A stretch of DNA of 5,088 bases from NCBI GenBank assembly GCA_023433965.1, contig JAEYTQ010000171.1, positions 1-5,088 of the forward strand. Direction: 5' to 3'. This DNA comes from Pseudomonadota bacterium (GTDB lineage Bacteria > Pseudomonadota > Alphaproteobacteria > Rhizobiales > Xanthobacteraceae). The notes beneath the pieces were generated by a model. That model worked only from the letters and a program-made list of their open reading frames with translations, made no database searches and had not been told where the DNA came from. Of this stretch, positions 1-5,088 are shown in pieces. Numbering within the stretch: position 1 is the first letter of the stretch; each line of letters opens with the position of its first letter. Made by a program: the position numbers and the translations under genes.

Positions 1-2
1 CG

Positions 3-299
3 GCCTCGCCGCATTTCTTCGGCGACCAGCCTCGCCGCCGCGACATCCTGGCCGCCTTTGCGGCCGGAAAGCAGCCTGATTTCTCACGCGGATTTGCCAG
101 CCGGCCGCAGACCCGCGGCAGCAGCGAGCTCGCCGGCACCGAATATCAGGACGGCTGGGGCGCGCATTGTTCCCTGGCCATTCAGGGATCGGGAATGCCG
201 GACAGGAGTTTTACGTCATGGAGCTGTGCTAACGGTCTCACCTGTCAGGCCGCCGCGGCCTCGCGCCGCATCGGCATGTGCTTCATCAAGACGCGTTAG
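3..299 (+). CDS. C-terminal part of an unrecognised Cys-containing protein (5' end outside window)
   Basis: The frame starting at base 3 is open from the window edge to a TAG at 297-299, giving 98 visible residues. Third codon positions are mostly G or C, as in the other genes here, while the two other forward frames give a stop or an Arg/Pro/Ala-rich shadow. The first half is polar and basic (a PRRRDILAAFAAG stretch near residues 10-22). The second half holds four cysteines at visible residues 56, 75, 81 and 93, with the local patterns GAHCS, SWSCANGLTCQ and GMCF, and it ends in KTR. Spaced cysteines near a C-terminus are typical of an exported domain with two disulfides, but the N-terminus is missing, so no signal peptide can be checked. 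I do not recognise the family and assign no function. The next gene on the same strand starts 32 nt downstream, so the two may be co-transcribed. Confidence 0.7.
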   Translation, partial: ASPHFFGDQPRRRDILAAFAAGKQPDFSRGFASRPQTRGSSELAGTEYQDGWGAHCSLAIQGSGMPDRSFTSWSCANGLTCQAAAASRRIGMCFIKTR

Positions 300-331
300 C
301 GCGCAAGGCCAACAAGCGATTTGGGTGATTC

Positions 332-496
332 ATGACGAATACCAGCGAGGCCAACAAGGAGCGCAACCGCGAAATCGCGCGCAATGAGGAAGCCAAGCAG
401 GTCGCCGGCAGCACACGCGTCAGCGTCTGGGCCATCGCGATGGCCGTCATCGTCGGCGGCCTCCTGTTCACGCTCGGCTGGTTGGGGTTGAGGTAG
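332..496 (+). CDS. Small single-pass membrane protein, 54 aa, function unknown
   Basis: An ATG at 332 opens a 54-codon frame ending in TAG at 494-496. A TGA in the same frame at 326-328 excludes any upstream start. Residues 1-29 are very hydrophilic and charged, with many Lys, Arg, Glu and Asn between residues 6 and 23. Residues 31-51 form one clear hydrophobic helix (VWAIAMAVIVGGLLFTLGWL), and the protein ends LGLR. This predicts a tiny inner-membrane protein with a charged N-terminal tail, probably cytoplasmic. The ribosome-binding site is poor: only GGGTG about 4 nt before the ATG. It lies 32 nt after the preceding stop, so translation may depend on a shared transcript. Its stop is 8 nt from the stop of the convergent GST gene. 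The family is not recognised. The coherent charged-tail-plus-helix composition and high GC3 make chance unlikely. Confidence 0.72.
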   Translation: MTNTSEANKERNREIARNEEAKQVAGSTRVSVWAIAMAVIVGGLLFTLGWLGLR

Positions 497-504
497 GCGG
501 TGCC

Positions 505-1152
505 TCATTTGGCGTAGTTCGCCATCCGCTGTCCCGGCAGCAGCTCATAGGCCGGTTTCCAGCCCGGCAGCGCGGCCATGCGGTCGAGCCAGGCATGGAT
601 GGCCGGATGGCTCTCCGCGAAATCGAAGCCGTGCTCGTCGCTCGGATAGTGCAGATAGGCCATCATCGAGATGTCGGCAACCGTCGGCCTTGCGCCGATC
701 GCGAAGGCGTTGTGCTGGAGGTGTCCGTCGAGAATGCCGAGAAAATCCTCGAGCCGCCGGCGAAAATGCTTCAGCACCTGCGGGTCGTTCTTCTCGGTAA
801 AGGCGCGCATGAAGCGATACGTCGCCATGTAACCGGTGAGCTTGTGGTTGTCCCAGAACAGCCAGCGCAAGAGTTCGAATTTCTCGTCATCCGATTCTGC
901 GTCGAAACGGCCGTACTGATCGGCAAGCTTGAGCAGGAGAGGCGCCGTCTGCGTCATCTTCGCGCCGTCGATCTCGAGCACGGGAATCTCACCCATCTCG
1001 TTCACGGCCTTGCGCCACTCCGCCGTGCGGGTGACTCCGCCGGCGAAATCAGTCCACACCGGCTCGAATCTTTCGCCGCACAGCGTCAGCATCAATGCGA
1101 GCTTGTAGCTGTTGCCTGACTCGGGGAAATAGTGGAGGCGGTAGTGGGGCAT
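505..1152 (-). CDS. Glutathione S-transferase family protein, 215 aa
   Basis: Cytosolic GSTs join glutathione to electrophiles or use it to reduce peroxides and disulfides. The protein has the usual two-domain layout and length. Residues 1-83 are the thioredoxin-like domain, with an early SGNSYKLAL segment (residues 12-20) where the catalytic Ser/Asn of this broad family lies. The GEIPVLEIDG stretch (54-63) contains the cis-Pro57 loop, and Gln68-Thr69 matches the Q-S/T that binds the glutathione gamma-glutamyl group. Residues 84-215 form the helical domain, with the TVAD capping box at 157-160 and a typical HPAIHAWLDRMAALPGW stretch near the end. Residue 10 is Pro, so it lacks the beta-class Cys10. 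Class and substrate remain open. The start was chosen at 1152 because AAGGAG lies 6 nt upstream. It is divergent from a TetR gene with an inverted repeat between them, so control by that regulator is likely. Confidence 0.93.
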   Translation of the reverse strand: MPHYRLHYFPESGNSYKLALMLTLCGERFEPVWTDFAGGVTRTAEWRKAVNEMGEIPVLEIDGAKMTQTAPLLLKLADQYGRFDAESDDEKFELLRWLFWDNHKLTGYMATYRFMRAFTEKNDPQVLKHFRRRLEDFLGILDGHLQHNAFAIGARPTVADISMMAYLHYPSDEHGFDFAESHPAIHAWLDRMAALPGWKPAYELLPGQRMANYAK

Positions 1153-1158
1153 CGAACG

Positions 1159-1164
1159 CTCCTT
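1159..1164 (-). promoter_or_regulatory. Shine-Dalgarno site of the GST gene
   Basis: Read on the minus strand this is AAGGAG, followed by 6 nt and then the ATG at 1152. It is close to the ideal ribosome-binding sequence and spacing. It fixes the start at MPHYRLHY and not at an in-frame ATG 54 nt further upstream. Confidence 0.8.
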
Positions 1165-1171
1165 GCTTTCG

Positions 1172-1200
1172 GGGACGCAGACAGTGATATTACATATGAT
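1172..1200 (+). promoter_or_regulatory. Possible promoter of the TetR gene
   Basis: TATGAT at 1195-1200 is a good -10 candidate (5 of 6 to TATAAT). The hexamer 17 nt upstream is GGGACG (1172-1177), a poor -35. Transcription would begin near 1207, so the inverted repeat at 1209-1224 would cover the first transcribed bases and could give autorepression. The assignment is tentative because only the -10 is convincing. Confidence 0.25.
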
Positions 1201-1206
1201 CCGCAT

Positions 1207-1235
1207 AGCAGAACATTTGTTCTGTCGTTGGTCAA
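1207..1235 (-). promoter_or_regulatory. Possible promoter of the GST gene
   Basis: On the minus strand, CTTGACC (TTGACC at 1230-1235) matches the -35 element favoured by the alphaproteobacterial housekeeping sigma factor. At 17 nt spacing the -10 would be TCTGCT at 1207-1212, a weak match; CTGCTA at 18 nt is no better. The proposed TetR operator at 1209-1224 fills the spacer, as expected for a repressor that blocks RNA polymerase. The -35 is convincing and the -10 is not. Confidence 0.35.
1209..1224. promoter_or_regulatory. Inverted repeat, candidate TetR operator
   Basis: CAGAACA, two spacer bases (TT) and TGTTCTG form a perfect 7-bp inverted repeat of 16 bp in all. It lies in the 104-nt region between the GST start and the TetR start. 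TetR-family dimers usually bind such near-palindromes close to their own promoter and that of a divergent neighbour. It is the only clear dyad I found in this region. Binding by the adjacent regulator is inference, and the motif has not been matched to a known operator. Confidence 0.6.
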
Positions 1236-1242
1236 GGGCTGG

Positions 1243-1260
1243 ATGCTAGGCGCCGGATGA
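1243..1260 (+). other. Five-codon leader ORF overlapping the TetR start
   Basis: ATG at 1243 reads MLGAG and stops at the TGA of 1258-1260, which overlaps the TetR ATG (1257-1259) as ATGA. AAGGG at 1234-1238 lies 4 nt before this first ATG. The TetR ATG itself has only a weak AGG at 1248-1250, 6 nt away. The arrangement would allow translational coupling, but an ORF this short arises easily by chance. Confidence 0.25.
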
Positions 1261-1853
1261 GCAGGGATTCAAAAACAGAGTCGGGCGAGCGCGAGCGGTC
1301 CCTGATGCAGGCGACGCTCCGCATCATCGGGCGACATGGGCTGGACGGCGTGACTCACCGGGCGGTCGCGGCCGAAGCCGGGGTTTCGCTCGGTGCGGTC
1401 ACGCATCATTTCGGCCTCCGTGACGCGCTGGTAGAGGCGGCGCTGCAGTTCGCCTTGGCGCGCGAGGTCGGCCGACTGCGTGCGTTGGCCCTCAGTCTTC
1501 AGGATAAGGCATTCGAGGTCGAGGACTGGATCGATGCGCTGGTCGACTTCTATGTCCGAGAGCTCGGCACAGAAGCCGAGACGCATATCGCCTGCTATGA
1601 GGCCTTCATGGCTGCCGCGAGGCAACCTCGCTATCGGCCCGTCGTCGCCGAGTGGTTCGACACGTGGCGACAGAGTGCGGAGCTTGCGCTGAAAGCCGCT
1701 AAGTCACCAAGCCCACGCCGCCACGCCGAGTTGTTCGTCTCGGCGTTGATCGGCCTGCTGTTTCGTCAACTCGCCACGCCCAGAGCCGGCTTCCGACGTG
1801 AGGCGAAGGCGGAGCTGTTGGACTTGGTGGGCGGCTTGATCGCGCGGAAGTGA
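1257..1853 (+). CDS. TetR/AcrR-family transcriptional regulator, 198 aa
   Basis: TetR-family proteins are dimeric, mostly repressing DNA-binding proteins that release their operator when a small ligand binds the C-terminal domain. Residues 12-60 are the N-terminal DNA-binding domain: helix 1 is ERSLMQATLRIIGRHG (13-28), and VTHRAVAAEAGVSLGAVTHHF (32-52) is the helix-turn-helix with the family's typical A-x-x-AGVS and HHF features. Residues 65-198 form the helical ligand and dimer domain, with the common YEAFMAAARQPRYRPVVAEW segment. The length is typical. The ATG at 1257 is the only normal start in frame after the TAG at 1206-1208; its ribosome site is weak. The gene is divergent from the GST gene across a perfect inverted repeat, so autoregulation plus control of GST is the most economical reading. 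The inducer is unknown. The gene ends tail to tail with a CoA-transferase. Confidence 0.93.
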   Translation: MSRDSKTESGERERSLMQATLRIIGRHGLDGVTHRAVAAEAGVSLGAVTHHFGLRDALVEAALQFALAREVGRLRALALSLQDKAFEVEDWIDALVDFYVRELGTEAETHIACYEAFMAAARQPRYRPVVAEWFDTWRQSAELALKAAKSPSPRRHAELFVSALIGLLFRQLATPRAGFRREAKAELLDLVGGLIARK

Positions 1854-1854
1854 C

Positions 1855-1868
1855 GCCGGCGCGCCGGC
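1855..1868. terminator. 14-bp GC palindrome between two convergent stops; possible bidirectional terminator
   Basis: GCCGGCGCGCCGGC is its own reverse complement. It fills all but one base of the 15-nt gap between the TetR stop (1851-1853) and the CoA-transferase stop (1869-1871). As RNA it would fold into a 5-bp GC stem with a CGCG loop in either direction. There is no T-run on either side, so it is not a classic intrinsic terminator. GC-rich palindromes also occur by chance in this kind of genome. Confidence 0.3.
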
Positions 1869-3074
1869 CTATCCCACCGCCCCCTTCGACCGCAGCTGCT
1901 TGATCGCCGCTTCGTCGAACCCCGCGCCGCGCAAGATCTCGTCACTGTGCTCGCCGACGGCCGGCGGCTTGCGCGGCTGCACCTTCTTGGCGCCGTCGAT
2001 CCAGATCGGGCTGTTGACGGTGAGCATGGTGTCGTTCTCGAACGGCACCAGCACCTCGTTGTCGAGCATTTGCTTGTCGTTGGGGATGTCGTCCAGAATG
2101 GCGACGACGCCGAAGACAAGGCCGTTGCCGTCGAGGATCTTGCGCCATTCGGCGAGATCTCTGGTCGCAAAGGTCTCGTCCAGAATCTTGATCAGCTCGA
2201 CCGAGCGGGCGTGACGGTCGGCCTTGGTGACGAAGCGAGGGTCGTCGATCAGATCCTCGCGTCCGAGGCACTTCGCCAGCGTCGGAAACTGCTTTTCCTC
2301 GTTCAGCAGCGACAGGATCAGCCAGCGGCCGTCCTTGCACTGGTAGTGGTTGGCCACTGCGTTCAGCGCGCGCTCGCGCGGGCGGCGCTCGCCGAATTTG
2401 GCGCCGCACAGCTTGGCCTGCGCCAGCACGCTCGCGGCCCACACCCCGTTCGCCATCAGGTTGGAGGCGACGTGTGAGCCCTTGCCGGTCTTCTCGCGCT
2501 GATACAGCGCGGTGACGATCGCGCCGTAGAAGGCCATGGCGCAGGGATGGTCGCCCATGCCGGCGACCGAGCGGGCCGGCGTGGTGTCGGTGTCGGCGCG
2601 GACGAGATCCATCAGGCCGGAGCGGGCCCAATAGGCGTTGCTGTCGAAGCCGGGCTTGTTGGCTTCCTCGCCTTTCTCGCCGTAGCCGGTGAAGGAGGCG
2701 TAGATCAGCCGGTCGTTGAGATGGGCGAGGTGGTCATAGGTGATGCCGAGCTTGGCGCGCACCGGCGGCGGCATGTTGGTGATGAAGACGTCGGCCTCCG
2801 CCACCAGCTTGTAGAGCACGGCCTGCGCTTCCGGCTTGGCGAGGTCGAGCGCGATGCTCTTCTTGTTGCGCGCCTCCAAGAGCCAGGCGAAATTGTGCTC
2901 GCCGGTGGGATAGCCCGGCAGGTTCGGCAGGTTGCGATAGGGATCGCCGGCGCCGGGCGGCTCGATCTTGATGACGTCGGCGCCGAAATCCGACAGCACG
3001 GTCGCGGCAGCCGGTGCTGCGATGAAGCTCGCGCAGTCCAGAACCTTCAGGCCGGCAAAAATGCCCTTCTCCAT
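1869..3074 (-). CDS. Family III (CaiB/BaiF) CoA-transferase, 401 aa
   Basis: Family III enzymes move CoA between an acyl-CoA and a free carboxylic acid through an aspartyl-CoA thioester; the fold is shared with alpha-methylacyl-CoA racemase. The N-terminus is diagnostic: FAGLKVLDCASFIAAPAAA (6-24), then LSDFGADVIKIEPPGAGDP (27-45). ARNKKSIALDL (68-78) and FTGYG (128-132) follow. Asp175 in GMGDHPCAMAFYGA is the likely catalytic Asp, and REKTGKGSHV (193-202) is another family hallmark. The length is normal and the protein looks intact. On the minus strand AGGGAG (3085-3090) lies 10 nt before the ATG, supporting this start. It lies 115 nt downstream of putA on the same strand, so it may be read from the putA transcript or its own promoter. 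The acid it activates cannot be told: this family includes formyl-, carnitine-, benzylsuccinate- and aryl-lactate-CoA transferases. Confidence 0.93.
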   Translation of the reverse strand: MEKGIFAGLKVLDCASFIAAPAAATVLSDFGADVIKIEPPGAGDPYRNLPNLPGYPTGEHNFAWLLEARNKKSIALDLAKPEAQAVLYKLVAEADVFITNMPPPVRAKLGITYDHLAHLNDRLIYASFTGYGEKGEEANKPGFDSNAYWARSGLMDLVRADTDTTPARSVAGMGDHPCAMAFYGAIVTALYQREKTGKGSHVASNLMANGVWAASVLAQAKLCGAKFGERRPRERALNAVANHYQCKDGRWLILSLLNEEKQFPTLAKCLGREDLIDDPRFVTKADRHARSVELIKILDETFATRDLAEWRKILDGNGLVFGVVAILDDIPNDKQMLDNEVLVPFENDTMLTVNSPIWIDGAKKVQPRKPPAVGEHSDEILRGAGFDEAAIKQLRSKGAVG

Positions 3075-3084
3075 CGCGGCGTCG

Positions 3085-3090
3085 CTCCCT
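3085..3090 (-). promoter_or_regulatory. Likely ribosome-binding site of the CoA-transferase
   Basis: AGGGAG on the minus strand ends 10 nt before the ATG at 3074. The spacing is a little long, but there is no better site nearer the start, and the N-terminal family motif begins at residue 6 of this start. Confidence 0.5.
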
Positions 3091-3142
3091 CGCTTCAGTC
3101 GTTTCCCGCGCGCTGGAATTGGCGCAGGCCGGTCATGGCAGC

Positions 3143-3170
3143 ATTAGACCGATGTTTTGCCGGGATGCAA
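3143..3170 (-). promoter_or_regulatory. Possible promoter of the CoA-transferase in the putA gap
   Basis: On the minus strand TTGCAT (3165-3170), 16 nt of spacer and TCTAAT (3143-3148) resemble a sigma-70-type promoter. The -10 matches TATAAT at 5 of 6 bases; the -35 matches only its TTG. It would place transcription start near 3136, about 60 nt before the CoA-transferase ATG. If real, the gene is not wholly dependent on putA transcription. Confidence 0.3.
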
Positions 3171-3189
3171 CGGCGCCTGGCGCAGGGCC

Positions 3190-5088
3190 TCACTCCTCTC
3201 CCGCAAGCAACGCGGCGTTGCCACCCGCCGCCGCCGTGTTGATCGTCACGGTTTGCTCGGTGGCGAAGCGCACGAGGTAGTGCGGGCCGCCGGCCTTGGG
3301 GCCGGTTCCGGACAGGCCGTTGCCGCCGAACGGCTGCACGCCGACCACGGCCCCGATCATGTTGCGGTTGACGTAGATATTGCCGATCTGGACGCGGTCG
3401 ATGACGGCCTCGATGGTGTCGTCGATGCGAGAGTGGATGCCGAGCGTGAGCCCGTAGCCGGTGCGCTCGATTGCCTGCAACACGTGTTCGAGGTTTTGGG
3501 CGCGATAGCGCACGACATGCAGGATCGGGCCAAAGACCTCCTCGGTGAGCTGGCCTGCGTCCTTCAGCTCGAAGATGTGCGGCGCGACGAAGCAGCCTTC
3601 CGGCGCGGCCCCGGCGAAGTGCAGCTTCGCTTCGCTCTTCATCCGAGCGATATGGGCATCGAGGCGCTGCTTGGCCTCCATGTCGATCACCGGCCCGACA
3701 TGGGTCGGGACATCAGAGGGATCGCCAAGCCGCAATTCGCGCGCCGCGCCCGCGATCATCTCGATCATGCGATCGGCGACGTCCTCCTGCACGAACAACA
3801 GCCGCAGCGCCGAGCAGCGCTGGCCGGCGCTGCGGAAGGCCGACGTCACGACGTCGTCTGCGACCTGCTCCGGCAGCGCGGTCGCATCCGCGATCATCGC
3901 GTTGATGCCGCCGGTCTCGGCGATCAGCGGCACGATCGGCCCCTCCTTGGCGGCGAGCGTGCGGTTGATGCTGCGCGCCACCTCGGTCGAGCCGGTGAAG
4001 ACGACGCCCGCGATATCCGGATGCGCGGTCAGCACGGCCCCGATGCGGCCGTCACCCGTGACGAGATGCAATGCACTTGTGGGGATGCCCGCCTCGTGCA
4101 GCAGCGCGACGGCCTCACGCGCGATGCGCGGCGTCTGCTCGGCAGGCTTTGCGACCACGCTGTTGCCGGCCATCAGCGCGGCCGTGACCTGGCCAAGGAA
4201 GATCGCGAGCGAAAAATTCCATGGCGAGATCGCGACGAACACGCCGCGGCCGCGCATGGCCAGCGCATTGCTCTCGCCGGTCGGGCCGGGCATGGCGGCA
4301 TCGACGCCGAACAGCTTGCGGCCCTGCGCGGCGTAGTAGCGGCAGAAGTCCGCGGCCTCGCGCAGCTCCGAGAGCGCGTCGTCGAGCGTCTTGCCGCCTT
4401 CGGCTTGCAGCAGCGCAATGAAATGCGCGCTGCGGCTCTCCAGCAGATGCGCCGCCTGCTCCAGCGCCGCCGCGCGAGCGCCCGCCGGGGTCCGGCTCCA
4501 GCCGGCAAAGCCGGCGCGCGCAGCAACTACGGCCGCGCTGGCCTGCTCCCGCGTCGCGTCGGTGACCGGCTCGAGATCGGTGCGGTCGGCCCTGACCTCC
4601 GCCAGCAATCGGTCGAGCGCGGCACGCTCGCCGAATTCGACGCCACGTGAATTGCGCCGCTCCGGCGCAAAGAGATCGCCCGGCAGCGGGATGCTGGGAT
4701 GGGCCGCCGCCTGCGGCCGGCCGAGCGCATCCGCCGGGCGCTGCAGCAGCGCCGCAACAGGCACGCGATAATCGGCCGCCTGCGCCACGAACGAGGAGTT
4801 GGCGCCGTTCTCGAGCAGCCGCCGCACCAGATAGGCGAGCAGATCCCGATGGCTGCCGACCGGCGCGTAGGTGCGGTAGGCGATGGCGGGATGATCTTTT
4901 GCCAGCTGCTCGTACAGCGCCTCGCCCATGCCGTGCAGGCGCTGGAATTCGAACCCGCTGCTATCAGCGGCGAGCTCGAGCACGGTCGCGACCGTCAGGG
5001 CGTTATGGGTGGCGAATTGCGGGAAGATGCGCGGCCGCAAGGCGAGAAGCTTCGTTGCGCAGGCGACGTAGTTCAGATCGGTCATCGC
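3190..5088 (-). CDS. putA: PutA, bifunctional proline dehydrogenase / L-glutamate-gamma-semialdehyde dehydrogenase (N-terminus outside window)
   Basis: PutA oxidises proline to glutamate: an FAD-linked proline dehydrogenase makes P5C, which passes through a tunnel to an NAD-linked aldehyde dehydrogenase. The frame runs off the right edge; 632 residues are visible. The Met at 5085 (residue 1 here) is internal, because TDLNYVACATKLLA is the middle of the dehydrogenase barrel. Residues 1-105 end that barrel, with PQFATHNA (22-29), FEFQRLHGMGEALYE (45-59) and YAPVGSHRDLLAYLVRRLLE (73-92). Tyr73 and Arg88-Arg89 match the proline-binding Tyr and Arg pair. The aldehyde dehydrogenase domain follows from about 150: SPWNF (287-291), AKPAEQT (312-318), FTGSTEVA (363-370), Glu390 in AETGG, catalytic Cys424 in SAGQRCSALR, EEVFGPI (515-521) and PFGGNGLSGTG (585-595). 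It ends 36 residues later, so it lacks the extra C-terminal domain of long PutAs. All visible catalytic residues are intact. Confidence 0.97.
   Translation of the reverse strand, partial: AMTDLNYVACATKLLALRPRIFPQFATHNALTVATVLELAADSSGFEFQRLHGMGEALYEQLAKDHPAIAYRTYAPVGSHRDLLAYLVRRLLENGANSSFVAQAADYRVPVAALLQRPADALGRPQAAAHPSIPLPGDLFAPERRNSRGVEFGERAALDRLLAEVRADRTDLEPVTDATREQASAAVVAARAGFAGWSRTPAGARAAALEQAAHLLESRSAHFIALLQAEGGKTLDDALSELREAADFCRYYAAQGRKLFGVDAAMPGPTGESNALAMRGRGVFVAISPWNFSLAIFLGQVTAALMAGNSVVAKPAEQTPRIAREAVALLHEAGIPTSALHLVTGDGRIGAVLTAHPDIAGVVFTGSTEVARSINRTLAAKEGPIVPLIAETGGINAMIADATALPEQVADDVVTSAFRSAGQRCSALRLLFVQEDVADRMIEMIAGAARELRLGDPSDVPTHVGPVIDMEAKQRLDAHIARMKSEAKLHFAGAAPEGCFVAPHIFELKDAGQLTEEVFGPILHVVRYRAQNLEHVLQAIERTGYGLTLGIHSRIDDTIEAVIDRVQIGNIYVNRNMIGAVVGVQPFGGNGLSGTGPKAGGPHYLVRFATEQTVTINTAAAGGNAALLAGEE

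Noticed and set aside
58..387. A 109-codon frame on the plus strand starting with TTG
   Set aside because: It overlaps both the Cys-containing fragment and the small membrane gene, is rich in Arg, Pro and Ala, and its third-position base use is worse than that of the frame starting at base 3.
495..505. AGGCGGTGCCT hairpin between the small membrane gene and GST stops
   Set aside because: A 4-bp stem with a 3-nt loop and no T-run is too weak to call a terminator.
595..1119. A 174-codon plus-strand frame within the GST gene
   Set aside because: It is opposite a clearly identified GST and has no domain of its own; it is a shadow of GC-rich coding sequence.
1153..1206. An 18-codon N-terminal extension of the GST from an ATG at 1206
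   Set aside because: The extension has no GST homology features, overlaps the proposed promoter and lacks a good ribosome site, while AAGGAG sits 6 nt before the ATG at 1152.
1942..2631. A 229-codon minus-strand frame within the CoA-transferase, and shorter frames opposite it
   Set aside because: They overlap the intact CoA-transferase frame in another phase, are extremely Arg-rich and show no family motif.
3172..3183. GGCGCCTGGCGC as a putA terminator hairpin
   Set aside because: The stem is only 4-5 bp with a loop of 1-3 nt and no T-run follows on the minus strand. It also lies just upstream of the possible CoA-transferase promoter.
3157..4650. A 497-codon open frame on the plus strand, opposite putA
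   Set aside because: It is antisense to a PutA with intact motifs, starts in the intergenic gap, and has an Arg/Ala/Asp/His-rich composition with no recognisable domain. Long mirror frames are expected opposite high-GC3 genes.
5083..5085. Met codon as a possible true start of putA, giving a 631-residue protein
   Set aside because: The sequence after it is the middle of the proline dehydrogenase barrel, and the frame stays open to the window edge, so this Met is internal.

Overview
The window is high-GC DNA with strong G/C preference at third codon positions. It most resembles an alphaproteobacterium of the Bradyrhizobium/Nitrobacteraceae type. The best clue is the right-hand gene, a PutA whose visible 632 residues fit the short (type A, about 999-residue) PutA known from Bradyrhizobium. 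The organism is an inference from gene style and cannot be proven from the sequence alone.

Layout, left to right. (1) 3-299 (+) is the C-terminal end of an unrecognised cysteine-containing protein that begins outside the window. It is followed 32 nt later by a 54-residue single-pass membrane protein (332-496, +). (2) A glutathione S-transferase family protein (505-1152, -) converges on that small gene with an 8-nt gap. It is transcribed divergently from a TetR-family regulator (1257-1853, +). The 104-nt region between them contains a perfect 7-2-7 inverted repeat (1209-1224), which is a good candidate operator for a local switch acting on both genes. (3) A family III (CaiB/BaiF) CoA-transferase (1869-3074, -) meets the TetR gene tail to tail; a 14-bp perfect palindrome nearly fills the 15-nt gap. 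(4) The C-terminal two thirds of putA (3190 to beyond 5088, -) lies 115 nt upstream of the CoA-transferase on the same strand.

How the genes may work together. The GST/TetR pair looks like a self-contained detoxification or stress-response unit controlled by a small ligand. PutA oxidises proline to glutamate. The CoA-transferase activates a carboxylic acid by moving CoA from an acyl-CoA. It could be co-transcribed with putA or have its own promoter in the 115-nt gap, and its substrate cannot be read from the sequence. I see no mobile element, CRISPR array, tRNA or rRNA. No non-coding stretch exceeds about 115 nt. Apart from the small membrane protein, the Cys-containing fragment and the regulatory details between GST and TetR, this looks like ordinary chromosomal sequence, and I found no convincing evidence of a new biological system.
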